Shown here: positions 8,924 to 18,471 of the stretch, piece after piece | How the letters are laid out: every line of letters starts with the position of its first letter | Position numbering within the stretch: position 1 is the first letter of the stretch | Assembly (NCBI GenBank): GCA_044370475.1 | Contig: JBILVK010000001.1 | Coordinates: 62,001-126,000, forward strand | Direction: 5' to 3' | DNA from: B1 sp044370475 | GTDB lineage: Bacteria > Bacteroidota > Bacteroidia > UKL13-3 | DNA: 64,000 nt | Translations under genes and position numbers: made by a program | Notes under the pieces: generated by a model | Told to the model about the DNA's origin: nothing | Database searches by the model: none | What the model saw: only the letters and a program-made list of their open reading frames with translations

Positions 8924-9700
8924 ATGTTTGATAGAGAAAGACCAAGTTTTGAAGAAAGCAATAATGTAACAGTAAAAAGGTGTTTTTTTGCTTACGAATG
9001 GGCTATCCCCTTCTTAAGAGATAAAAACACAGCAGATATTGGATGTGCCGATGGATACGGAACCCAATATTTAGCCAATTACACCCAAACAACCATTGGT
9101 GTAGATTACAGCGAAAAAACAATAGAGGAGGCTCGAAACAAACACAAGGCTAAATCAAATTTAAGCTTCATTTCTGGAAAGGTACCTCCTATTCCAATTG
9201 AATCAGAATCAAAGGATGTGGTTACTGCATTTCAATTTATTGAACACATTGATCAAAGAAAAGCCTTTATGGAGGACGTAAAGCGTGTTCTTAAGCCAGG
9301 TGGCACATTTCTATGCACAACACCGAATGCTAAAATGAGCATAGCTAGAAACCCCTTCCACGTGCATGAATACACCTTTGATGAAATGAAAAATGAAGCT
9401 TCACAGGTTTTCGATAGCATAGAATTATGGGGAGTTCAAGGAAATGAAAAGGTTAATTTATACTATGAAGAAAATGCCAAGTGGGCAAAAAAAATACTGA
9501 GGCTTGATCCACTTGGATTGCATAAAATTATTCCTGCATCTTGGCTGGTGGCTCCCTACAACTTTTTAACAAGTATGATGAGAAAAGAACTTAAAGAAAC
9601 AAACGAGAATACCATCAAAATTGAGACCTCAGATTTCTACCTCACCCAAGACAGATTAGATCACACTTGGGATATAGTATTGGTTGGAAGAAAAAAATAA
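8924..9700 (+). CDS. class I SAM-dependent methyltransferase
   Basis: A 258-residue Rossmann-fold methyltransferase of the Methyltransf_11/25 type. Motif I, which binds S-adenosylmethionine, is ADIGCADGYGTQYLA; the acidic end of strand 2 is in TIGVDYSEKTIEEAR; motif III is LKPGGTFLCTTPN. The middle region has FQFIEHIDQ. Enzymes of this type often act on glycans, lipids or small molecules, and the substrate cannot be read from the sequence. I prefer the ATG at 8924 (MFDRERPSFEE) over the in-frame GTG at 8903, because the seven extra residues are not family-like. A clear terminator follows at 9723-9755, so this is a single-gene unit. Confidence 0.85.
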   Translation: MFDRERPSFEESNNVTVKRCFFAYEWAIPFLRDKNTADIGCADGYGTQYLANYTQTTIGVDYSEKTIEEARNKHKAKSNLSFISGKVPPIPIESESKDVVTAFQFIEHIDQRKAFMEDVKRVLKPGGTFLCTTPNAKMSIARNPFHVHEYTFDEMKNEASQVFDSIELWGVQGNEKVNLYYEENAKWAKKILRLDPLGLHKIIPASWLVAPYNFLTSMMRKELKETNENTIKIETSDFYLTQDRLDHTWDIVLVGRKK

Positions 9701-9722
9701 ACCAATCTAACGAGATTCAACA

Positions 9723-9755
9723 AAAAGCCCAATTTCTTAAAGAGATTGGGCTTTT
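9723..9755 (+). terminator. intrinsic terminator after the methyltransferase gene
   Basis: AAAAGCCCAAT (9723-9733) pairs with ATTGGGCTTTT (9745-9755) around an 11-base loop. The 11-bp stem ends in a T run, and it sits 22 bases after the stop. Confidence 0.85.
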
Positions 9756-9913
9756 ATGTTGTATAGAGTGGTATACTTCCTATTTGCGTTACCAAACCTC
9801 AAAATACAATAATATATTATCTAGGAAAATTTAGCTTTCTAATACATCTGTGGAATATCCCTATTCCTTAAAATGTGAAGTCGTTAAACAATATTCCAAT
9901 AGTAAAATCACAA

Positions 9914-9949
9914 AAAAAGGGGCAGCCATTTTCATGACTGCCCCTTTTT
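9914..9949 (-). terminator. intrinsic terminator of the giant T9SS gene
   Basis: AAAAAGGGGCAG (9914-9925) pairs with CTGCCCCTTTTT (9938-9949), a 12-bp perfect stem with a 12-base loop. On the minus strand the right arm ends in a T run, 18 bases after the stop of the gene at 9968. The A/T symmetry means it could also stop plus-strand readthrough. Confidence 0.85.
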
Positions 9950-9967
9950 AATTAAAGAACCTTTGGA

Positions 9968-12900
9968 TTATTTACCAACCTTTACCAATTTCTCTTGGTA
10001 TGACTGGCCACCGATGTTCACTTTTACAAAATAAACTCCATCCTTCAATTCATCTAAACCGCTCATTTCAAATGCGCCAAAACCTTTGTCTAGATTCAAT
10101 GAAATAGATTTTACAACTCTTCCTTGAATATCAATTAGAGTAGCTGTACCAGTTAATTCAGTTGCATTACGTAACTCAATTGAAACTGATTCTTTAAATG
10201 GATTAGGATATACTTTCACCTCATTAGCAGCATCAACATTGTTGCGAACAACCACTGTTGAACTGTACTCAAACTTACCGTCGAAGTCAACTTGCTTCAA
10301 GCGATAGTAAGCAACTGGCGTAGAAGCTAAAATACCAGCATCAACAAATGCATAATTTAACTTGCCATTGTATGTACCAGCACCTTTAACAAATCCAACG
10401 TTTTCAAATGTTACTCCGTCCAATGAACGTTCAACTTCGAAACCTTTGTTATTTATCTCTTGAGCAGTAACCCATACTAAGTCAACATTATCACCATTGG
10501 CAAAACCAGTAAAGCTTAACCAGCTTACAGGCAATGTTGTTGAACTTCCAGTAGCAGCAGCAGCAAACATATTATGCATGTACTTACCATTATACTCATA
10601 AACATCAAATGCATATTGAGTAGCAGCAGCAAGTCCAGTAATAACCACTGAAGATCCTGTTCCATTGTACACCACAAAGTTACCTGTTCCTGTAGTAGTT
10701 GTACCACCGAATGCGGCACTAGCATTATACAAGGTATTATTTGAAGGAGCAACAGGAGTAGTAGCATTTAACCTAGCAACAACTATTCTAGCATTACCGT
10801 TACCTGAAGTCCAGCTAACGTTCATAGTAGTAGTAGCATTACTTGTGGCTGAAACTGAAGAAGAAGCAACTGTTGGAGCAACAATATTTACAACTTCGAT
10901 ATCATCTAATGCCCAACCTTCGTCGTTTACATAAGTATCAGCAATAAAACGGAAACGTACACGAACATTTGTTTGTCCAGCAGCTCCAGCTAATCTGAAT
11001 GCACTTTGAATCCATCCACTATCTTGGCTAGAATAAACTGAACCAGAACCGATATCATTAGAGAAATAAGGAGGTGCCAATACACCACCACTTGCGAGGT
11101 AGCTTACATTGTCATTATACCAAGCATGACTAATTGGAGTATTGTAGTTTGTACCAGTACCAACAGCGCTATCCACACGTCTCCAATATCCATTATTTAT
11201 AGACATTTCTACGATTAAACCATCCCAATCTGTTTCAGATTTAAACTTATGGTTAAATCTTACAACTGGATCGTTGGTTACACCTGTGAAGTTAAATTGT
11301 GGTGAAACAACAGACGCATCATGGTCAATATCGTAAGTACCAGTTAATTTAGTAACCCAAGCTTTTGTACCACTGCGCGCACCATTTAAATAAGTTTTTG
11401 CAGGAGTTCCAAGAACCCAGTTATTATTAGTAGCAAAACCTACAATCCAGTTTACAGCAGAACTAGAAGAAGTTAACATACTTGTCCAACCAGCAGCACC
11501 CGATTCAAAATTCTGTGAATAAGGCAATGAGCTAATAATTGGTGCAGTTGTGAAACTATCTTGAACACTGTAACCAGTACCTACAGAATTGATAGCATAA
11601 GCTCTGTAATAGTATTTAGTTGAATGTGTTAAACCAGCGATATTGAAGTTAAAGTTACCTGTTGGAACTGCAACTACAGAAGCAGAATCAACAACACCTG
11701 TTCCAAATCTAACCGGATTAGCAGTTGTAGAATAAACAACACCTGTTCCAGTAATAGTAACAAAACCGTTGAAGGTAACGCTTCCACCTATGGTTGCTGT
11801 TGTTGTAGCTAAATTGGTAGCAGCAGTAGTAATCAACGTAGGAACCACTGGATTAGAGATAAGAACATTTCCAGTAGGGTTACCAGCAATTGGAGTTCTG
11901 AAAGCTCCAAATACTTCTATACTATCAAATCTTGCATCCACCACGTTTGAAGAAGTAGCAGTTGAAGAGATATCGTAAGCTAACCAATAGTTGTTGGTAT
12001 CATTAGTTGCTGTATCAGCAATAATAAATTCCATTAAACCACTAGGCGAAGGCAATGAACCTAGCAAATTAGCTGTGCTAAAGTTAGCTGAAGCACCAGT
12101 TTTATATAATTTGGCAGAAGTAATATTACCTACTGCAGTTGTACCTGCAGTGTTAAATCTTACATTAGTTATTAAACCAGGGTTACAAGAAGAAACTGCA
12201 ACTTTAACCGGTACACGCAATACTGGAACATTGTTAGTACCAGACATTACTATACCTGTATTTTGAATAGCAGTAGTATTTGCAAAAGAAGGTGAACCAT
12301 TAACAATATTCACTGCATAATCTTCTGTCTCACCGTATCCGTATGTTCCACATGAACTAATAGGAGTAACAGTAGTTTCAATTAATACAACACGCATACG
12401 AGTAATACCTGGAGTGGCAGTACAAGGAATACTTAAATTACCTGTGATAAACACATTTAATCCATAAGCAAAAGATGATGGCGACATGTATTGAGTTTCA
12501 CCGGCATCTGTAAAGTCACCGTCTTGGTTCAAGTCAATCCAAATACCTAAAACACCTTGGTAACTACCACCACAAGTAGAAGTTGCTACTGAGAATGGAA
12601 GCGGCATACCAGCAACTAAAGTTGCAGCAGGTAAGGTTTCTGTAAAGTTTGAATACTGACTTAAAGTAGAACCGGCACCACCAGTAGTAGTACAAGATGA
12701 AGTATTATTTAATGTACCAACTGTAACGTTCCAAATTTCTCCATCAGCAGTTGTGGTTGCATTAGATGCACAATATGGATTGCGAATTCTTCTGCTTCCT
12801 GCAGGTGCAGTTACCGAAGGAGTTTGAGGCGTTCCTCCAAATTCTAAACTAGTTACTTCCACATCAACTGAATCCAATGTGATTGCACCTGGCTTCAAAT

Positions 12901-15900
12901 CAAAAGTAACCCAGAAGTAGTTGGTATCGTTGCCCAATGGCTGAGTTCCAGTAATCTGGAATGCAGGCCATGCCAAAGTGCTTGGAGCAACTGGAGAATA
13001 AGTAGAACCAAATTGAGTAGTTGCACTGAACACAGGGTTATTACCTGTATAGAAAACCTTAGCATTTGCAAGGTTCAATGTATCATTTCCTGAACCACCA
13101 TTTGTATTCAATGAGAACGAGGTTAGCGATACTGGAGCACCAGAAGAACTTGTGTTAACCTGAATTCTTAACATTCTGTTGTTGGTTGAGTTTGGCTGTA
13201 TTGCAGACAAATCAGTATGAACAGATGTAGAAGAAACATAAGTCATTGGTGTAGAAATTAATCTATTACCAGTTGGATTTCCATTGATTGGCAATCTAAA
13301 TGTACCAAACACCTCAGAGCTATCGAAACGAGCATCTAACACATTGTTATTAGCAGATGAAGATGATACATCATAAGCTAACCAATAATTGTTTGTATCA
13401 TTATTAACAGTATCTGTAACAATAAATTCCATTACTCCACTTGGTGAAGCTAAGGTTCCAATTAAATTGGCAGTACTAAAGGTACCAGAAGCACCTGTTT
13501 TGTACAACTTAGCAGAAACGATATTACTTACTGAAGTTGTACCAGCAGTGTTAAATCTAAAGTTAGTGATAACAGCAGGGTTACATGGTGAAGCAGATAC
13601 TTTCACAGGTACACGTAATATTGGAACATCTAAAGCACCTGCAGAAGTAGAACCAGTAATTTGTATAGCTGTAGCATTTGTAAATGTTGCAGCACCGTTA
13701 ACGATATTCACTAAATAATCTTCAGTTTCACCATATCCGTAAGTTCCGCATGATGCAATTGGCGATACAGTGGTTTCAATTTGAGTTACACGCATACGTG
13801 TTTGTCCTAACATGGCAGTACAAGGAATAGTAATGAAACCTGTTCTGAACATGGTGGTAGCATATAAGAAGCTTGGCGACATATGTACAGTTTCACCTGC
13901 ATCTAAAAAGTCACCATCTTGATTTAAATCTATCCAAATACCCAAAACACCATTGTATTGTCCACCACATGTTGAAGTGTTAACAGAGAATGGAATTGGC
14001 ACACCCGCAACTAAACTAGGAGCAGCTACAGTTGCGGTATAATTAGAATACTGACTTAATGTTGATCCAGGACCACCTGTAGTTAAACATGTTGAAGTAT
14101 TATTTAATGATCCAACTGTTACATTCCAAATTTCACCATCTGCAGTTGTAGTAGCAGCACTTACACAATATTCTGCCCTGATTTTTCTATAACCAGCAGG
14201 AGCAGTAATAGTTGGAGTTTGAGGTGAACCAGAAACAGTGATTGAAGTAACTTCAGCATCAATTGAATCTCCAATTACAGCATTTGACTTAATATCATAA
14301 GTTAACCAGAAATAATTGGTTCCGTTATTTAATTGCTGACTTCCAGAAATAACATAAGCTGGCCATACAGCCGCAGTTGGTGCAGTTACAGAATAAGTAC
14401 CAAACAAATTAGCTGCGCTAAAAGTTGCACTACTTCCTGTGTAGTAAATTTTTGCATTTGCAATATTTAAGGTGTCATTACCACCACCAACTGTATTCAA
14501 GTTGAATGAAGTGGCAGCAATTGGTGAACCAACAGTAGAAGTATTAACAGCAATTCTTAACATTGTTACATTTGTATTGCCCAAAGCAACAGTACTCAAA
14601 GAAGGATGCTCAGAAGTTGAACTCAAGTAAGTCATAGGAGCAGCTACCACTAAAGAACCTGTTGGGTTATTATTGGTAGGAATTCTATTTGCACCAAGCA
14701 CATTGATACTATCGATACGAGCATCTAATAAATTGTTATTGGTAGCACCTGAAGCTACGTCATAAGCTAACCAATAGTTTACTGTATCTCCCAAATCTCT
14801 GTTGATGGTATCTGAAACTGTAAAGGCAAATGCACCTGAAGGTGATGTTACTGTTCCAACCAATTTAATTGTATTAAAGGATGATCCAACACCTGTGCTA
14901 TATAATTTAGCAGAAGCAATATCACCACTTGCATTTGTACTACCAGCAGTGTTAAAGTAAACATTGGTTGTATAACCAGTACCACAACCTTGAAGTACCA
15001 CAGGTATTCTTAATACAGGGAAGTTTGTTGCACCTGGTGCAACTTGGCCCGTCATTTGAATAGCACTAGATGATGCATAAGAAATTGGAGTGGTATTTTC
15101 ATAAGCTCCAACCTTAGGTGGATTTAACCTAGTTACATTGGTGATGTCTGTAGGAACAGACGACAATAAATCAACACCATTAAAACAGGTAGTTACTGCC
15201 ACGTTAGAAGTAGCATTTATAAACCTTGGATCAGCGAAGTAAGATGAATCACCACCAGCTGCAACTGTTTTGAAGTTGGCAGAAGTAAATGCTGAACCTC
15301 TATATAAGGTAGCTGTACCAGCAGCATTCCAATACAAATTGTAATTTACAGCATTTGAAACTGTTGATGGACCTTGATATAAATAAAGTGGTGTTTGTGT
15401 ACCAGAAGTTGCGGTACAAGCAAAAATGTTATTCTTTACAATTGAGTTAGTTGGCAAATATCCAACCATGGCGCCATAAGTTGGTCCAGATTGAGCAACA
15501 TCTAAAACAAATGTATTATGCATTACTCTTGCACTTGATGCAGTAGTAGCATAAAGATACAAACCATAGGTATATTGATAATTTTGTCTGTAAGTAGCAT
15601 TGTTAAAAATGTCTATCGGACCAACCGAAGAGAAATTATAACAATAAATACCTGAATAGGCAGCACCATCTGTTTTATTTCCTGAAATGGTTGTTAACTG
15701 ACCTGCTGAGCTATTGTTACCATACAAATACATACCATATCCCATAGTTGAGGCTACCGGGAAGGTAATTGAATTGGCTATTAAATCCATGCTAGCATAA
15801 TTGTACTGCATAGAAATACCCATGTAATAGTTATTATTAAGTGTATTATACCTAACCAAAAGTCCTCTGTTAGCAGAAGAATTCGAAGCTCCATAAACAC

Positions 15901-18241
15901 TGATACCATAATAAGCATTGCTAATTACATTGCTATCTATGGTTACTGAGTCAGTTCTACAAGCAGATTGGCCATGGCCACCAGCAGTTGCAGTTACTGA
16001 AATACCATAAGAAGTGGTTTGAATTGCAGCTAAATTTAAAATACATTTTGTTACTGCACATCCAGTACCTGCATTATTTGTAGTATTACCTACAATACCC
16101 ACTACAGTTGCACCACTTGCAGTATTTGTGATCGTTAAATTTCTTAACTTCACAAAGTTGGCCTGATTGATTACAAATGCACCTTGAGCAGCAATATTTG
16201 CAGTCAAAGTTCTTGTAGCAGCAGTATCACCATCAAAAGTAATTGTATTAATTGCTGAAGCTCCAGCAATTGGTCCGTTAATAATAACCTGACCTAAGTA
16301 TGCTCCAGGTAAAACTTGGAATCTAACTGGACCGCCCACACCATTTGCCAAATCAGCTGATGCTGCTTGGAAAGTAGGATAGGTTCCACCAGTACCAATG
16401 GTATAATTTCCACTCAATGGTGATTTTAATGTTACATTGATGGTATCATTTGTTGGGTCAGCATCGGTAGATGCATTAGGATCTGAAGTATAAACTTTAA
16501 TTACATTTAAACTACCTAAAGTGATTTGGTTTGTACCCGTGAAAGTCATTACAGTATCTGTACATGGTGCCAAAGAACCGCTATAGGCTAAAGTAACTGG
16601 TGTTCCATTATTTAATCTGTAAGAAACGTTAAATGAAGTTAAGGTGTTAGAACCTGAGTTCTTAACGCGTACTGATAAGTCTTGCGCACCTGCAGTAATA
16701 GGCATAACAGGAGAAACCAATGCCACTGCCATTAAGTTGTTGCTTAAACTAGACGACTCATCTGCTCCAATTAAAGGCTCAGTAGTTGATCTGGTTTGGC
16801 CATCTATATCTGTTGGAACCATAAAGCTTCCCAACGCAGAACCTCTTTTGTTACATGCATCTAATAAGTGTCCATCATTAAGTGTACTTGTAAAGCTTGG
16901 CATATCTATAAAAGATGAGTCTCCACCAGCAGTTGCTGTATTAAAGTTAGTTGCTGTATATGCAGCACCTCTATATAATTTGTTTGCAGCACTTGCACCA
17001 ACACTATAATAAACATTACAATTTACTGCTTGTCCACCAGAAGGATTTACTGGATTAGCTGCGAAGTAAGCTGGATAATAACCTGCGTTAGTTGTACCTA
17101 ATGCAAAAATATTATTTGTACAGCTAATTAAGTTACCAGCATTGTTACCAGTTACATATAAACAATATCCATAAGTTGAACTTAATGATTTAACAGTATT
17201 GTGATGAATTCTATGGTTAGCTGCATAAGTAGCACTTGAAGTTAAATATATACCATAGTTATAAACTCCTGCTCTTCCCACAACCACATTGTTGTATATT
17301 TGAGTTGGATTTGCAGCCCCTGAATTTATATTGGTAAAATATATACCATAAGCTGAATTATACACTCTATTATTTACAATTCTATGTGGATTGTTACCGG
17401 TAAAATGGTTATACCAATTTACACCAAAAATTCCATAAAATGCGGTAGCACTTACATTAACAATGTTATCTGTTAATTCAACACCATTCTGCATATAGTA
17501 TAAATACATACCATAATATTTGCTATCATTTAATACGTTGCCTCTAATTTTGATTTCACGTCCATATAAATTAGAAATAGCAGTTGGGGCATATAAGTAA
17601 ATACCATAATAAGCACCTATTACTAAGTTACTATCAATACTAATAGAATCTGCTCTTACCTGCCCATTAGTTCCATAACCAGTTGTAGAGGTGGTGGTCT
17701 GAATACCCATAGAGAGATAAGAATTACTTGAGTTTGGCAAGCTAACCTTACAACCTTTTACAGAATTACCTGTTCCAGTGTTACTTGTAGTTGCACCAAC
17801 AATACCAATACCAGAACCACTTGCTGTACTAATATTATTTACAACAGAAATGTTCCTTAAAGTTACATACTTACATTGGTTTAATGCAATAATAGCTCCA
17901 TTAGATACGGTTCCTGTGAAAATAACTGAATCGCGGTTGGCAGAAGTAAATACCAAAGGATTACTGATGTCTACACCTGCATAGTTTCCAATTGCAATTG
18001 TAGCGGTTACAGTGTAAGTTCCTGGCAAAATAGTCATAGTAACTGGACCACTTACTCCATTTAAACTTAAATCTGATAGGGCGGCAGCCATGGTGGCATA
18101 AGTACCACCCGTTCCAATGGTATAGGAACCATTGAGTGGTTGGGCTATCAATTTCCCGAAGGAAAACAATGAAAGCACCAACGCAAACAGCATCGCTTTT
18201 TTGCGAAAGACTGATCTTGTTTTAGTAATTGTTTTAATCAT
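9968..18241 (-). CDS. giant modular T9SS-secreted surface protein (beta-helices, GEVED modules)
   Basis: A 2757-residue secreted protein. A signal peptide (residues 1-34, ending KLIAQ) is followed by two right-handed beta-helix regions (about 36-480 and 615-1045), each opening with GSYTIGTGGTY or GNYTIGTGGTY, with a CARDB-like domain between. From about 1050 to 2125 come repeated modules in the order A-B-C-A-B-C-A: A ends in DARxDS, B opens MTYxSSTS, and C is a GEVED domain (GIWIDLNQDGDF, then YGYGETEDY). An FN3-like domain, a MAM-like jelly roll (LPYSQNFESG), another FN3 domain and a T9SS type A sorting domain (KVYPNPF near 2670, C-terminal EKLVKVGK) complete it. It is probably a surface-attached or released adhesin or glycan-binding protein. 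No catalytic motif is visible. No clear -7 box lies before the start. Confidence 0.9.
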   Translation of the reverse strand: MIKTITKTRSVFRKKAMLFALVLSLFSFGKLIAQPLNGSYTIGTGGTYATMAAALSDLSLNGVSGPVTMTILPGTYTVTATIAIGNYAGVDISNPLVFTSANRDSVIFTGTVSNGAIIALNQCKYVTLRNISVVNNISTASGSGIGIVGATTSNTGTGNSVKGCKVSLPNSSNSYLSMGIQTTTSTTGYGTNGQVRADSISIDSNLVIGAYYGIYLYAPTAISNLYGREIKIRGNVLNDSKYYGMYLYYMQNGVELTDNIVNVSATAFYGIFGVNWYNHFTGNNPHRIVNNRVYNSAYGIYFTNINSGAANPTQIYNNVVVGRAGVYNYGIYLTSSATYAANHRIHHNTVKSLSSTYGYCLYVTGNNAGNLISCTNNIFALGTTNAGYYPAYFAANPVNPSGGQAVNCNVYYSVGASAANKLYRGAAYTATNFNTATAGGDSSFIDMPSFTSTLNDGHLLDACNKRGSALGSFMVPTDIDGQTRSTTEPLIGADESSSLSNNLMAVALVSPVMPITAGAQDLSVRVKNSGSNTLTSFNVSYRLNNGTPVTLAYSGSLAPCTDTVMTFTGTNQITLGSLNVIKVYTSDPNASTDADPTNDTINVTLKSPLSGNYTIGTGGTYPTFQAASADLANGVGGPVRFQVLPGAYLGQVIINGPIAGASAINTITFDGDTAATRTLTANIAAQGAFVINQANFVKLRNLTITNTASGATVVGIVGNTTNNAGTGCAVTKCILNLAAIQTTSYGISVTATAGGHGQSACRTDSVTIDSNVISNAYYGISVYGASNSSANRGLLVRYNTLNNNYYMGISMQYNYASMDLIANSITFPVASTMGYGMYLYGNNSSAGQLTTISGNKTDGAAYSGIYCYNFSSVGPIDIFNNATYRQNYQYTYGLYLYATTASSARVMHNTFVLDVAQSGPTYGAMVGYLPTNSIVKNNIFACTATSGTQTPLYLYQGPSTVSNAVNYNLYWNAAGTATLYRGSAFTSANFKTVAAGGDSSYFADPRFINATSNVAVTTCFNGVDLLSSVPTDITNVTRLNPPKVGAYENTTPISYASSSAIQMTGQVAPGATNFPVLRIPVVLQGCGTGYTTNVYFNTAGSTNASGDIASAKLYSTGVGSSFNTIKLVGTVTSPSGAFAFTVSDTINRDLGDTVNYWLAYDVASGATNNNLLDARIDSINVLGANRIPTNNNPTGSLVVAAPMTYLSSTSEHPSLSTVALGNTNVTMLRIAVNTSTVGSPIAATSFNLNTVGGGNDTLNIANAKIYYTGSSATFSAANLFGTYSVTAPTAAVWPAYVISGSQQLNNGTNYFWLTYDIKSNAVIGDSIDAEVTSITVSGSPQTPTITAPAGYRKIRAEYCVSAATTTADGEIWNVTVGSLNNTSTCLTTGGPGSTLSQYSNYTATVAAPSLVAGVPIPFSVNTSTCGGQYNGVLGIWIDLNQDGDFLDAGETVHMSPSFLYATTMFRTGFITIPCTAMLGQTRMRVTQIETTVSPIASCGTYGYGETEDYLVNIVNGAATFTNATAIQITGSTSAGALDVPILRVPVKVSASPCNPAVITNFRFNTAGTTSVSNIVSAKLYKTGASGTFSTANLIGTLASPSGVMEFIVTDTVNNDTNNYWLAYDVSSSSANNNVLDARFDSSEVFGTFRLPINGNPTGNRLISTPMTYVSSTSVHTDLSAIQPNSTNNRMLRIQVNTSSSGAPVSLTSFSLNTNGGSGNDTLNLANAKVFYTGNNPVFSATTQFGSTYSPVAPSTLAWPAFQITGTQPLGNDTNYFWVTFDLKPGAITLDSVDVEVTSLEFGGTPQTPSVTAPAGSRRIRNPYCASNATTTADGEIWNVTVGTLNNTSSCTTTGGAGSTLSQYSNFTETLPAATLVAGMPLPFSVATSTCGGSYQGVLGIWIDLNQDGDFTDAGETQYMSPSSFAYGLNVFITGNLSIPCTATPGITRMRVVLIETTVTPISSCGTYGYGETEDYAVNIVNGSPSFANTTAIQNTGIVMSGTNNVPVLRVPVKVAVSSCNPGLITNVRFNTAGTTAVGNITSAKLYKTGASANFSTANLLGSLPSPSGLMEFIIADTATNDTNNYWLAYDISSTATSSNVVDARFDSIEVFGAFRTPIAGNPTGNVLISNPVVPTLITTAATNLATTTATIGGSVTFNGFVTITGTGVVYSTTANPVRFGTGVVDSASVVAVPTGNFNFNIAGLTHSTKYYYRAYAINSVGTGYSVQDSFTTAPIISSLPYSQNFESGAAGWTSMLTSSSSAVNWIVGFATNNNWVLGTPAKTYLNGARSGTKAWVTKLTGTYDIDHDASVVSPQFNFTGVTNDPVVRFNHKFKSETDWDGLIVEMSINNGYWRRVDSAVGTGTNYNTPISHAWYNDNVSYLASGGVLAPPYFSNDIGSGSVYSSQDSGWIQSAFRLAGAAGQTNVRVRFRFIADTYVNDEGWALDDIEVVNIVAPTVASSSVSATSNATTTMNVSWTSGNGNARIVVARLNATTPVAPSNNTLYNASAAFGGTTTTGTGNFVVYNGTGSSVVITGLAAATQYAFDVYEYNGKYMHNMFAAAATGSSTTLPVSWLSFTGFANGDNVDLVWVTAQEINNKGFEVERSLDGVTFENVGFVKGAGTYNGKLNYAFVDAGILASTPVAYYRLKQVDFDGKFEYSSTVVVRNNVDAANEVKVYPNPFKESVSIELRNATELTGTATLIDIQGRVVKSISLNLDKGFGAFEMSGLDELKDGVYFVKVNIGGQSYQEKLVKVGK
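11857..12294 (-). repeat. module A, third copy (partial repeat unit)
   Basis: Encodes the third A module (from TTAIQNTG to GNPTGNVLI) without following B and C modules. Boundaries are approximate. Confidence 0.7.
12295..13690 (-). repeat. A-B-C repeat unit, second copy
   Basis: About 1.4 kb encoding one A, one B and one GEVED (C) module. It is strongly similar at protein level to the unit at 13691-15090, for example TTTADGEIWNVTVG and GVLGIWIDLNQDGDF in both. Boundaries are approximate. Confidence 0.75.
13691..15090 (-). repeat. A-B-C repeat unit, first copy
   Basis: About 1.4 kb; the N-terminal member of the tandem pair inside the giant surface protein gene. Its A module (AIQMTGQVAPG) is more divergent than the other two A modules. 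Boundaries are approximate. Confidence 0.75.
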
Positions 18242-18471
18242 AATTATTGGTTTGTGTTATCTCTTTATTTTCTAATTTTATCTTAAAAAAAATCTGAACA
18301 TCTAGGGCATAATTCGGGCCATAAGATATAAAATAAAATCCAAGATTCAAGATAAATATTTTATTATATATTATATGGAGTTGAAAATTAATTGTTTATA
18401 CATCTATTCTTATACCCAAATTTTATCCAACTAACTGGATTTTAGTCCTCTTTTTGGCTAATTTACCCCAA

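Noticed and set aside
9756..9913. Possible small RNA or gene between the two terminators
   Set aside because: No open frame, promoter box or stable structure is seen in this stretch.
9968..18241. Several open frames on the plus strand inside the giant gene (for example 10665-10934 and 16644-17009)
   Set aside because: They are shadows of the repetitive Thr/Val/Asn-rich coding strand and have no start signals or recognisable domains.
18328..18364. Inverted repeat ATAAAATA / TATTTTAT upstream of the giant gene
   Set aside because: A pure A/T stem with a 21-base loop, expected by chance in this AT-rich 230-base gap (18242-18471), where I can support no other element.
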